The notes beneath the pieces were generated by a model. That model was not told the DNA's origin. It saw only the letters and a list, made by a program, of their open reading frames with translations, and searched no databases. Shown one piece after another: positions 17,607 to 25,810 of a stretch of 64,000 nt of DNA; position 1 is the first letter of the stretch, and every line of letters starts with the position of its first letter. The stretch comes from Roseisolibacter agri (GTDB lineage: Bacteria > Gemmatimonadota > Gemmatimonadetes > Gemmatimonadales > Gemmatimonadaceae), in assembly GCF_030159095.1 (NCBI RefSeq), contig NZ_BRXS01000003.1, positions 1 through 64,000 on the forward strand, read 5' to 3'. The position numbers and the translations under genes were made by a program.

Positions 17607-18929
17607 ATGCGACGCACACGAGCGTTGGTGATCGGCCTGTCGCTGGCCGCCGCGGTCGCGGCGTGCGACAGGGACCCGAGCGGAGCGCCGACCGCGCCGC
17701 CCGTCACTCCTCCGGTCACGCCTCCCACGCAAGCGGGGACGCCCATCACGGGCGTTGCCGTGCCGGGCATGGCGTCCTTCGAGCAGGCGCTCCCCGAGCT
17801 GATGAAGAAGTACGCCGTTCCCGGCGGCGCGGTCGCCGTGGTGCGCGACGGACGGCTGATCTACGCGCGCGGCTTCGGCTACGCCGACGTCGAGAGCAGG
17901 GCGCCGGTGCAGCCCGACGCGCTGTTCCGGATCGCCAGCGTGTCCAAGACGCTCACCAGCGCCGCCATCATGACGCTCGTCGAGGAGGGCAGGCTCCGTC
18001 TCGACGATCGCGTCGCGCCCTTCATCGCGCACCTCGCCCCCGCACCGGGAACGACCGTCGATCCGCGGTGGGAGCAGATCACCGTCCGGCACCTGCTGAA
18101 CCACACCGGCGGCTGGGATCGTGGCAAGCCGAATGGCGGATTCGATCCGATCGATCGGCCAGGGATCGCCGCGGCCGCGGTCAACGCGCCCGCGCCGGCG
18201 TCGAGCGAGACGCTGATCCGCTACATGAAGGGGCTGCCGCTCGACTTCGATCCGGGCGCACGGTTCGCCTACTCGAACTTCGGCTACATCATCCTCGGCC
18301 GCGTGATCGAGCGCGTGAGCGGCATGCGGTACGAGGAGTACGTGCGCGCCCACGTGCTGCAGCCCGTGGGCGCCAATCGCACGCGACAGGGGAAGTCGCG
18401 CCTGCGCGACGCGCTCGCGGACGAGGTGAAGTACTACCGCCCCAACCTGGGCGTCGACGCGCCGCTGGTGCCGTCCGTCTTCCCGGGCGAGGGCCTGGTG
18501 CCGCTCAACTACGGCGGCTACTACATCGAAGCGGGGGATGCGAGCGGCGCCTGGGTCTCGTCGACCGTCGATCTCCTGCGATTCCTGACGCGCGTCGATG
18601 GCCGTGCCAGCCCGCCGGACATCCTCGGCCCGCAGGTCGTCGCGGAGATGACCGGCAGCGGCCCTGACCAGTGTGCCGGTGGCGCGTGCTACTACGCCTT
18701 CGGCTGGTGGGTGCGCCCAGCGCCGAGCGACGCGACCTGGTGGCATGGGGGAGACATGCCCGGCACGAAGGCGATGCTCGTGCGCTCGCAGAACGGCTTC
18801 GCGTGGGTCGCGCTGTTCAACACGGCCGCGCCGGGCAGCTTCATCACCGAGCTGGATGTCGCGCTCTGGAATGCGCTCGGGAGCATCACGTCGTTCCCGA
18901 CGCACGATCTCTTCTCGACGTTCCGGTGA
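17607..18929 (+). CDS. Beta-lactamase-family serine hydrolase lipoprotein
   Basis: A 440-aa protein with lipobox VAAC and a short Pro-Thr linker (TPPVTPPT) like that of the GHL10 lipoprotein. The catalytic motifs are SVSK (Ser111, Lys114), YSN (Tyr222) and HGG (His380). The fold is class C beta-lactamase / D-aminopeptidase type. It is more distant from the 9024 enzyme than a recent duplicate would be. It lies in a tight series: 2 bases after the zincin and 12 bases before the next lipoprotein, so a shared transcript is likely. Confidence 0.83.
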   Translation: MRRTRALVIGLSLAAAVAACDRDPSGAPTAPPVTPPVTPPTQAGTPITGVAVPGMASFEQALPELMKKYAVPGGAVAVVRDGRLIYARGFGYADVESRAPVQPDALFRIASVSKTLTSAAIMTLVEEGRLRLDDRVAPFIAHLAPAPGTTVDPRWEQITVRHLLNHTGGWDRGKPNGGFDPIDRPGIAAAAVNAPAPASSETLIRYMKGLPLDFDPGARFAYSNFGYIILGRVIERVSGMRYEEYVRAHVLQPVGANRTRQGKSRLRDALADEVKYYRPNLGVDAPLVPSVFPGEGLVPLNYGGYYIEAGDASGAWVSSTVDLLRFLTRVDGRASPPDILGPQVVAEMTGSGPDQCAGGACYYAFGWWVRPAPSDATWWHGGDMPGTKAMLVRSQNGFAWVALFNTAAPGSFITELDVALWNALGSITSFPTHDLFSTFR

Positions 18930-18941
18930 CCTGGAGGCCGC

Positions 18942-20150
18942 ATGCGGATCACGACGTCGATCTCCGCGTTCGTCATCGCTCTCGCCGCATCGGCGCTCGT
19001 CGCCGCGTGCGGGCAGGGCAGCCCTGGTGACCCGACCGCAGCCACGACCACGACGGCGACCGTCTCCGGCATCGTGAGGGCCGCCACCGGCGCCGTCATC
19101 GCGGGTGCCTCGGTGACGGTCGGCAGCGCGACCGCCACGACCGGCGCGGACGGACGCTTCGAGCTCCGGAACGTGCCGGTCGGCAGCGCGACGATCGCGA
19201 TCAGCGCGCCGGGCTTCGACGCGCGGTCGGTGAGCGTCAGCCTGACCGAGGGCGCCAACGCGCACGACGTCGTGCTGACGCCGCGGACGCTCTTCACCCA
19301 CCAGAGCACCGTCGCGTACCTGCCGCCGGGAATCGCCCAGTACCGGGCGGCGATCGTCTTCCTGCCTGGCCTGCGGGATCCGTCCACCGGCAATCCGCTG
19401 GATTCGCGCCGCATCGTCACCGGCGCGCCGGGCACGGGGCCGTGCCCCATCTGGTGCACGGCCTCCGAGCTGGAGACGGTGAAGCGGCGCTCGCTCGAGC
19501 TCGCGGGTGGCAACGTGGCGCTCGTCGGCACGACGACCCTGCTCGACCAGACCGCGGACTACGACAAGCTGCTGCAGGCCCTCTCGCAGGTCGGCGCGCA
19601 GAGCGGCCATCCGGAGCTCGCGAACGTCCCGATCCTCTTCGTCGGACACTCGCAGGGTGGCTGCACGGCGTACGGCTTCACCCGCGCGCACGCCGCCCGC
19701 GTGGCCGGCTTCGTCACCATGAAGGGCGGCTGTCACGCTCCCGGCCCTGCGGGCGCGGCGGCCGCCGTGCCGGGATTCTTCCTGATCGGACGCGTGGACG
19801 AGCCGCACCGAGTCGCGAACATCACGCCCGTGTTCGAGGCCGGCCGAGCGGCGGGGGCGCCATGGTCGCTCTCGACGGACGCCTTCGGGCATGGACCGAT
19901 CGTCGACCTCGATCTGATGTTCGCCTGGATGGACGCGGTCCTCACGGCGCGGCTGCCCGCGACCGCGGGTGCGCCGCTCCGCGCGATGACGGAGACGGCC
20001 GGCTGGCTCGGCGACCGGTCGACCGGCGCGGTCGCGACGTATGGCTGCTACGGCGCCGCGCGCTCGGGGGCGAGCTGGCTGCCCTCTCGCGAGGCGGCGC
20101 TCGGCTGGCAGCGCATGGCGGGAGGAAACGTCGTCGTGAGCGCCTGCTGA
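18942..20150 (+). CDS. Alpha/beta hydrolase lipoprotein with carboxypeptidase-regulatory-like domain
   Basis: A 402-aa protein with a GGAGG ribosome site before ATG 18942, a lipobox ending AAC and an N-terminal regulatory-like domain (about 25-110) nearly identical to that of the kelch protein at 13146. The C-terminal alpha/beta hydrolase domain has the nucleophile elbow GHSQGG (Ser237). It also has YLPPGIAQYRAAIVFLPG, which recalls polyhydroxybutyrate-depolymerase or feruloyl-esterase-like enzymes, and the probable catalytic His in AFGHGPIVD. It is linked to the TonB receptor by a 6-base gap. The substrate is unknown. Confidence 0.78.
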   Translation: MRITTSISAFVIALAASALVAACGQGSPGDPTAATTTTATVSGIVRAATGAVIAGASVTVGSATATTGADGRFELRNVPVGSATIAISAPGFDARSVSVSLTEGANAHDVVLTPRTLFTHQSTVAYLPPGIAQYRAAIVFLPGLRDPSTGNPLDSRRIVTGAPGTGPCPIWCTASELETVKRRSLELAGGNVALVGTTTLLDQTADYDKLLQALSQVGAQSGHPELANVPILFVGHSQGGCTAYGFTRAHAARVAGFVTMKGGCHAPGPAGAAAAVPGFFLIGRVDEPHRVANITPVFEAGRAAGAPWSLSTDAFGHGPIVDLDLMFAWMDAVLTARLPATAGAPLRAMTETAGWLGDRSTGAVATYGCYGAARSGASWLPSREAALGWQRMAGGNVVVSAC

Positions 20151-20156
20151 ACCGAC

Positions 20157-22301
20157 GTGCGGCATTCCAGGGAGCACGTCTACCACGCACGCCGCGCGCG
20201 GACCGCCGCGATCGCCGCCCTGTGGGTCGCGGCCGCGGCGACGCCGGCGGCGGCGCAGCACGAGCATCACGGCGCTCCGGCCGACAGCGCGAAGTCGCTG
20301 GATGCGGTGACGGTGCGCGCGAAGCGCGTCGCGGTGGAGCTGCGGAGCGGCGCCACCATCGTGGACGTGCGCGCGTCCACCGCGGCGGGCGGCAGCATCG
20401 CGGACCTCCTGCGCACCGTGCCCGGCGTGGAGCTGGACGCGGACGGGCGCATCGCCATGCGCGGCAGCAGCAGCGTGCTCGTGCTGCAGAACGGGCGGCG
20501 CATCGCGCTGGCCGGTGACGCACTCGCCGCGTTCCTCCGCCAGATGCCGGCGTCGGCGCTGGAGCGGGTCGAGGCAGGCACCACCGCCTCCGCGCGGCAG
20601 GGCGCGGACGGCGCCGCCGGCGTCGTGAACCTGATCTTCCGAGACGACGCGGTGCGGCGCACGGGCATGCGCTCGCTCGCCACCTCGATGGCGACGGACG
20701 ACCACTACATGGGCTCTGCCGCCGCCAGCGGCGACGTCGGCGACGTCGTGGGCTGGGACGTGACGTACGCGCTGTCCGGCATGCGGCCCCGCACCGACTC
20801 GAAGACGTCGCGCTGGAGCCTCGTGCCCGGGGACCTCCCGCTCCGGACGGAGCAGGACAGCCGCGCACGCGAGCGGCACCGCCTGCAGTCCGTGCTCGCG
20901 GGCGCTGCCGTCACGCCGACGGACAACGCGTCCGTGGCGCTGCGCGGCGCGTACTCGTGGATGGAGGGCGCGTCGCGCAGCCGCTCCGCGTTCGTCTACA
21001 CGAACGCCGCGGGCAACATGGGGACGAGCGCGACCGGCAGCCTGCTGGAGCACGTGATCCCGTCGGGGGAGCTGAGCGCCGTCGCGAGCGTCGACATGGG
21101 AGCCGCGCGCCTCACGTCCGAAGCGCGCGCCAGCTTCGTGGACGAGACGCTGCGCGGCGCCTACGACGACGAGGATGCCGGCTACCGCTACATGAGCACC
21201 GTCATGACCGCGCGGCAGCGCGAGCGCGTGCTGCGGAACGACGTGGGCCTGCGTCTCTCGAAGATCGACCTGAGCGTCGGACAGGAGTCGCGGCTGCGCA
21301 CGGTCACGGCCGCGCACGATGCGACCCACTTCGACGCGACGGCGTCGCAGGCCTACCGCCACCAGCTGGACGTGCATGCCGGCTACGTCACCGCGCAGCG
21401 TTCCGTCGGTGGCGTGCGGGCGGAGGCGGGGCTGCGCGTGGAGGCGGAGCGGACGCGCCTGCAGCTCGCAGCGGCCAGCGCGCGGAGCGCCGTGCGCCTC
21501 TTCCCCAGCGTGAGCGGCACATGGACCGACGCGCGTCGCGCGCTCCTGTACCGACTCGCGTACGGCCGCCGCATCGACCGGCCGGGCGCGGAGATGCTGA
21601 ACCCGTTCTCCATGGGCGGGGACGACGCGAACGCGATCATCGGCAACCCGTCGCTGCGGCCGGAGGTCTCGGACCAGGTGGAGCTCGGCGTCGAGCGGCA
21701 CCGTCCGCGCGCGACGCTGCAGCTGACGCCGTTCCTGCGCTGGACGCGGGACCCGATCCGCCAGCTCAAGGCGGCGACGGCGAGGGGCGGCGCGACGACC
21801 ACGCTGGCGAACCTGACGCGCGCGCGCGCCGTGGGCGCCGACGGCAGCGTGCGCGCACGGCCGACGGACCGCACCGTCGTGACGCTCGCCGGCAGCGTCG
21901 CCCACATGGAGACGGCGGCCGACGCGTTCGGCAGCAGCGGCGCGTACGCGACGGCGCGGCTCACCATCGACGTCCGCGTGGCTGCCAGCACCACGGCGCA
22001 GCTCTACGCCTACCGGCGGAGCGCGCAGGCCATCGAGCAGGGCGCGATCCTGCCGACGTTCACCAGCGAGCTGGCGCTGACGCAGCGCCTCGCCGGCGAC
22101 CGGGGGCGCGTGACGCTGCGGCTCAACGACCCGCTGCGCAGCGACCGCCTCGACTTCCGGATCGTCGACGCCGCGTTCACGCAGGAGAGTCGCCGGCGCA
22201 CGGCGCGGCCGCTGCTGTCGCTGTTCGCGTCCTACGCGGTGGGTGGCGCGCCGCGCGAGGAGGCACCGGTCCGGACGGAGCGGCCCGCCCGGATCTTCTG
22301 A
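20157..22301 (+). CDS. TonB-dependent outer-membrane receptor
   Basis: A 714-aa protein from GTG 20157. The signal peptide ends AAAQ, then a short His-rich segment (HEHHG). A TonB-box/plug start (LDAVTVRAKRV) and the plug domain (LLRTVPGVELDADGRIAMRGSS, VERVEAGTTASARQGADGAAGVVNL; quoted in part) are followed by a ~550-aa beta-barrel of alternating strands ending in Phe, the usual barrel-assembly signal. The best match is the outer-membrane beta-barrel TonB receptor group without a SusD partner. Its place at the end of the lipoprotein-hydrolase run suggests uptake of what those enzymes release. The His-rich tip hints at a metal complex, but this is a guess. Confidence 0.85.
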   Translation: MRHSREHVYHARRARTAAIAALWVAAAATPAAAQHEHHGAPADSAKSLDAVTVRAKRVAVELRSGATIVDVRASTAAGGSIADLLRTVPGVELDADGRIAMRGSSSVLVLQNGRRIALAGDALAAFLRQMPASALERVEAGTTASARQGADGAAGVVNLIFRDDAVRRTGMRSLATSMATDDHYMGSAAASGDVGDVVGWDVTYALSGMRPRTDSKTSRWSLVPGDLPLRTEQDSRARERHRLQSVLAGAAVTPTDNASVALRGAYSWMEGASRSRSAFVYTNAAGNMGTSATGSLLEHVIPSGELSAVASVDMGAARLTSEARASFVDETLRGAYDDEDAGYRYMSTVMTARQRERVLRNDVGLRLSKIDLSVGQESRLRTVTAAHDATHFDATASQAYRHQLDVHAGYVTAQRSVGGVRAEAGLRVEAERTRLQLAAASARSAVRLFPSVSGTWTDARRALLYRLAYGRRIDRPGAEMLNPFSMGGDDANAIIGNPSLRPEVSDQVELGVERHRPRATLQLTPFLRWTRDPIRQLKAATARGGATTTLANLTRARAVGADGSVRARPTDRTVVTLAGSVAHMETAADAFGSSGAYATARLTIDVRVAASTTAQLYAYRRSAQAIEQGAILPTFTSELALTQRLAGDRGRVTLRLNDPLRSDRLDFRIVDAAFTQESRRRTARPLLSLFASYAVGGAPREEAPVRTERPARIF

Positions 22302-22326
22302 TCCGTCGTGCGCCGCGATGCGCGCG

Positions 22327-23094
22327 TCAGCGACCGCTGTGCGCCGGATGCCGCACCGACGCGAGCCCGCGCAGGAACCCGGCCTCGCCCGCGCGCTGCA
22401 CGACCGTCGCCAGCCGGTCGGCCCCGTTGAACCAGTTGGCCCGCACGGCGCGCTCCGCGAGGTCCGCGTGCCCCGTTTCGATGGCGGCGACGATCGCGTC
22501 GTGCTCCTCGAAGGTCGCCTCGAAGCCCGTCTCGTGGAGCCGGCCGTAGAAGTACTCGTACCGGTCCAGGTGCGGGCGCAGCCCGTCCAGCAGCAGGCGC
22601 AGGCGCGGCCCGGCGAGCCGGGCCCGCAGCACCTCGTGAAACGCGTGGTGCCGCTCGAACAGCCGGTCCCAGTCGGGCGCGCGCCGCGTCGCCTCGCGCC
22701 GGAAGGCCGCCTGCGCCCTCGCCAGCTCCGCCGACAGCGCGACCCGCGCGTCCGCGTCGCACTCCGCCACGTTGCGCACCATGACGCCCTCCAGCGCGCC
22801 CGCCGCGGCGTACAGCTCGCGCGCCTCGGCGGCCGTCATGGGGGCCACCGCGAGTCGCACCTTCGCGCCGTCGCTCGCCCCGGTCGGCACGAGCAGCCGC
22901 TCCTGCTGCAGGCGCCGCAGCGCCTCGCGGGCGGGGGTCCGACTGACCCGGAGCTCCGCGGCGACGTCCGCCTCGGTGACGCGCGTCCCCGGGAGCAGCC
23001 GGCCGCGCACGATCAGCGCGCGGACCTCGTCGTAGACCGCGAGCGAGACGGTCGCGGGAGCCGGTGGAGATGCCACGGTGCGCCGGAGGGGCAT
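22327..23094 (-). CDS. GntR-family regulator, FadR/FCD subfamily
   Basis: A 255-aa protein. The winged helix occupies residues 15-80 (AVYDEVRALIVRGRLLPGTRV, quoted to show the motif, followed by VSRTPAREALRRLQ). The all-helical FCD ligand domain spans about 95-230, with metal/ligand-type residues in FHEVLRARL and EEHDAIVAAIETGHADLAE. Such regulators respond to small carboxylic acids. The gene converges on the TonB receptor with a 25-base gap. The next gene upstream (23161) is transcribed the same way 66 bases away, but no regulon can be assigned. Confidence 0.87.
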   Translation of the reverse strand: MPLRRTVASPPAPATVSLAVYDEVRALIVRGRLLPGTRVTEADVAAELRVSRTPAREALRRLQQERLLVPTGASDGAKVRLAVAPMTAAEARELYAAAGALEGVMVRNVAECDADARVALSAELARAQAAFRREATRRAPDWDRLFERHHAFHEVLRARLAGPRLRLLLDGLRPHLDRYEYFYGRLHETGFEATFEEHDAIVAAIETGHADLAERAVRANWFNGADRLATVVQRAGEAGFLRGLASVRHPAHSGR

Positions 23095-23160
23095 GCGGCT
23101 CGGGCCGAGGGGTGAGTGCTCGCCCGGAAGACTACCGACGCCGCTCGCGACCCGCCATCG

Positions 23161-24414
23161 TCAGCGCGGCGCGTCCGGCATGAGCCGCTGCAGCGACGCG
23201 ACGCCCGTCGAGCGCACCGGCGCCTCGGCCGCCCCCTGCCACGGCACGGTGGGCCACCACCGCTCGGGCGCGCCGACCGTCGCCGGCTCCACCATCCCGC
23301 CCGGCCGCGGCGATGCCACGCGCACGCCCGCCTGCCGCGCGGCGACCAGCACGCGCTCCATCGGCTCCGTCCAGCCGTGCAGCGCGAGGTCGAACAGCCC
23401 CCAGTGCACCGGCAGCATGACGTCGCCGCGCACCAGCCGGTGCGCGAGCACCGCCTGCTCCGGCCCGAGGTGCACGTCGGCCCACATCGCGCTGTACGCG
23501 CCGCTCTCGATCATCGTCAGGTCGAACGGCCCGAGGCGCGCGCCGATGTCGTCGAACTCCTCGTGCAGCGCGGTGTCGCCGCTGTAGAAGACGCGATGCG
23601 TCGCGCCGGCGAACGCCCATCCCGCCCACAGCGTGCGGTTCCGATCGCCGAGCCCGCGTCCCGAGAAGTGGCGCGCGGGCGTGGCCGTGACGGTGATGCC
23701 CTCGACCTGCGCCGCGTCCCACCAGTCCAGCTCCGTCACGTCGTGCTCGGCCACGCCCCACGCGCGCAGGTGCGCGCCGACGCCGAGCGGGACGATCCAG
23801 CGGACGCCGCGCGCGACGAGCGCCCTCACCGTGGGCACGTCGAGGTGGTCGTAGTGGTCGTGCGAGATCACGACCGCGTCCACCGGCGGCAGCTCGGCCA
23901 GCGGCAGCGGCGGCGCGAAGAAGCGCTGCGGACCCATGAAGGTGAACGGCGACGCGCGCTCGCCCCACACCGGGTCGATGAGCACGCGCCGCCCGTCGAT
24001 CTCCAGCAGCAGCGTCGAGTGGCCCAGCCACGTCACGCGCAGCCCGCTCGCCGGCGGGGTGCGGTAGTCGGCGGCCGAGCGCGCGAGCACCGGGACGGGC
24101 GCGTCGGGCGTGCGGTGCTCCGAGCCGCCGAACGCGAACGCGCCGAGCGCGCGCAGCATCGGTCCGTCGACGCGCGGCAGCCGGTTGTCGAAGCGGCCGT
24201 CGCGCCACTGCGGCGAGCGCTCGGCGCGCGCCAGCCGCGCGCCCTCGACGCGCCCGCCCATCGCCTCGCGCGCGGCGAGCCAGAGCGCGCCGCCGCCCGC
24301 GGCCAGCAGCGCCACGAGCGCGAGCGCGCTCCAGAGCAGCGCGCGCCACCAGCGGCGTGCTCGCGGTGGCGTCGCCTCCGCCACTTGAGCGCGATCGGTC
24401 GCGACGACCGTCAC
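23161..24414 (-). CDS. MBL-fold metallo-hydrolase (UlaG / NAPE-PLD-like), membrane-anchored
   Basis: A 417-aa protein with an N-terminal transmembrane helix (LLWSALALVALLAAGGGALW). The metallo-beta-lactamase domain has HSTLLLEIDG, ISHDHYDHLD (His185, His187, Asp189, His190), YSGDTALHEEF and PVHWGLFDLALH. The set is typical of the NAPE-phospholipase D/UlaG group that binds two zinc ions. GTG 24414 overlaps the stop of the RibD-like gene (GTGA), which fixes the start and implies coupling. An extracytoplasmic or membrane-lipid substrate is plausible. Confidence 0.85.
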   Translation of the reverse strand: MTVVATDRAQVAEATPPRARRWWRALLWSALALVALLAAGGGALWLAAREAMGGRVEGARLARAERSPQWRDGRFDNRLPRVDGPMLRALGAFAFGGSEHRTPDAPVPVLARSAADYRTPPASGLRVTWLGHSTLLLEIDGRRVLIDPVWGERASPFTFMGPQRFFAPPLPLAELPPVDAVVISHDHYDHLDVPTVRALVARGVRWIVPLGVGAHLRAWGVAEHDVTELDWWDAAQVEGITVTATPARHFSGRGLGDRNRTLWAGWAFAGATHRVFYSGDTALHEEFDDIGARLGPFDLTMIESGAYSAMWADVHLGPEQAVLAHRLVRGDVMLPVHWGLFDLALHGWTEPMERVLVAARQAGVRVASPRPGGMVEPATVGAPERWWPTVPWQGAAEAPVRSTGVASLQRLMPDAPR

Positions 24415-25127
24415 GCGCCGCCCGCCCGCTCGACGCGGTAGCGCAGCCAGAGCACGTCGTCGCCGCGGCGGTCGACGTGCGCGAGCGTGAGGCGGTGCGG
24501 CGCGACGCCGTCGCCCTCGATGTCGAACAGCGCCGGCGTCCCCACGCGCCCGTCCACGACCGGCGCGACGAGCAGGCTGATCTCGTCCACCAGCCCCGCG
24601 CGCAGCAGGCTGCCGTTGATGCCGCCGCCCCCTTCCAGCATCAGCGTCCGCACGCCGAGCCGCGCGCCGATCTTCTCGAGCGCGCGCGGGAGGTCGACGT
24701 CGTCGCGGCCCGCGAGCAGGTACGACACGCCGCGCGCACGCAGCGTCGCGAGGTAGTCGTCCGACACGCGCTCGGTGAGCACGGCGACGACGTGATCGCC
24801 GCCCGCGTCGCCCGACTCCCACACGAGCTTCCCGCGCGGATCGACCGCGATCGCGTACGAGTCATGCTCACCCGGCGCCACGAAGTCCTCGCGCGGCGGG
24901 CCGTCGTACGTGCGGGCGACGTCGGCGTCGGTGCGCGCGCCCGCCGCGAAGTGCTGCTCCATCGTGATGCGGCCGCAGAGCCAGCCGTCGGACCCGTAGG
25001 TCGCGTGCAGCTGCTCGTACTCGCGCCGCTCGTCGGCGGACAGCGGCCACTCCTCGGTGACGATGCGGCCGTCGAGGGACGCCATCATGTGGCAGATCAC
25101 GCGCGGGCGGCCTTCACTCGTGGTCAT
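24411..25127 (-). CDS. RibD C-terminal / dihydrofolate reductase-like protein
   Basis: A 238-aa protein with the RibD_C fold: MMASLDGRIV at the N-terminus, DGWLCGRITMEQHF, and the NADPH-binding LMLEGGGGINGSLL near the C-terminus, followed by VDEISLLVAPVVDG. It acts as a stand-alone pyrimidine or pteridine-type reductase. No deaminase domain and no other riboflavin gene are nearby, so the physiological substrate is open. It lies in a three-gene minus-strand operon: its start overlaps the GNAT gene end by 14 bases, and its stop overlaps the MBL gene start. Confidence 0.85.
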   Translation of the reverse strand: MTTSEGRPRVICHMMASLDGRIVTEEWPLSADERREYEQLHATYGSDGWLCGRITMEQHFAAGARTDADVARTYDGPPREDFVAPGEHDSYAIAVDPRGKLVWESGDAGGDHVVAVLTERVSDDYLATLRARGVSYLLAGRDDVDLPRALEKIGARLGVRTLMLEGGGGINGSLLRAGLVDEISLLVAPVVDGRVGTPALFDIEGDGVAPHRLTLAHVDRRGDDVLWLRYRVERAGGA

Positions 25128-25635
25128 GGGGATCCGTCTCCCGGGTCATCTCGATCATCGTCGGACGGAAGCCGACGCTCGCGTACAGGCGCTGCGCCTG
25201 CGCGTTCGCGGCGGCGGTGGACAGCACGACGCGTGGAGCGCCGCGCGCCGCCAGCGCCGCCAGCGCCGCGTCGAGCAGCTGCCGTCCGATGCCGTGGCGC
25301 CGCCGATCGGGCTCCACGATGATGTCGTGCAGCACGCCTGCCGGCCCGCGCAGCGCCATGTAGTCGTAGCCCTCCACCGCGCCGTACGCGTAGCCGATCA
25401 CGTCGCCGCGGTCGTCGGCCACCAGCAGCACGACGTCCGGGTCGTCGAGCTGCCGCACGAGGAAAGCGGCGTAGTCCGCCGGCGTGCGATCGCGCGCCGG
25501 CAGGAAGCGCCGCGCGTCCAGCTCGTGGTGCGACTCGACCAGCAGCGCGCCCAGGCGGCCGAGCCGCGGCATGTCGGTGGCGACGGCCGGGCGGATCAGG
25601 ACTCCTCCGGTCGGGTCGAGCGTGCGCTGCGGCAT
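25114..25635 (-). CDS. GNAT-family N-acetyltransferase
   Basis: A 173-aa acetyltransferase. The acetyl-CoA loop is RRHGIGRQLLDAAL, preceded by the strand VLHDIIVEPDRR and followed by VVLSTAAANAQAQRLYASVGF, the standard GNAT ending. ATG 25635 places the domain start (VLIRPAVATDMPRLG) after 11 residues; the longer open frame upstream lacks domain content. The acceptor is unknown. It is the first gene of the operon with the RibD-like reductase and the MBL-fold enzyme, and divergent from the antiporter 175 bases away. Confidence 0.85.
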   Translation of the reverse strand: MPQRTLDPTGGVLIRPAVATDMPRLGRLGALLVESHHELDARRFLPARDRTPADYAAFLVRQLDDPDVVLLVADDRGDVIGYAYGAVEGYDYMALRGPAGVLHDIIVEPDRRRHGIGRQLLDAALAALAARGAPRVVLSTAAANAQAQRLYASVGFRPTMIEMTRETDPHDHE

Positions 25636-25810
25636 CCGTGTCTCCCGTCGGGTCGGGCGTGTCGTTCGCGCCGGTCGGCTCCGACCGGAGCGGCGGCGCG
25701 CGTGGGATGGAATCAATGGTGTGGGCCGCCGGCGATCTACTTGACGCCGCTGCGCAGGGCATGTAGTCCCACTGCACGATCCCCGGCGAGCTCGGAGGCG
25801 AGGAGGAGCG

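Noticed and set aside
17394-21905. Minus-strand open frame of 1503 codons
   Set aside because: It is a shadow of the plus-strand lipoprotein genes. The translation is Arg/Ala/Gly/His-rich without domains, as expected for the antisense of GC-rich codons.
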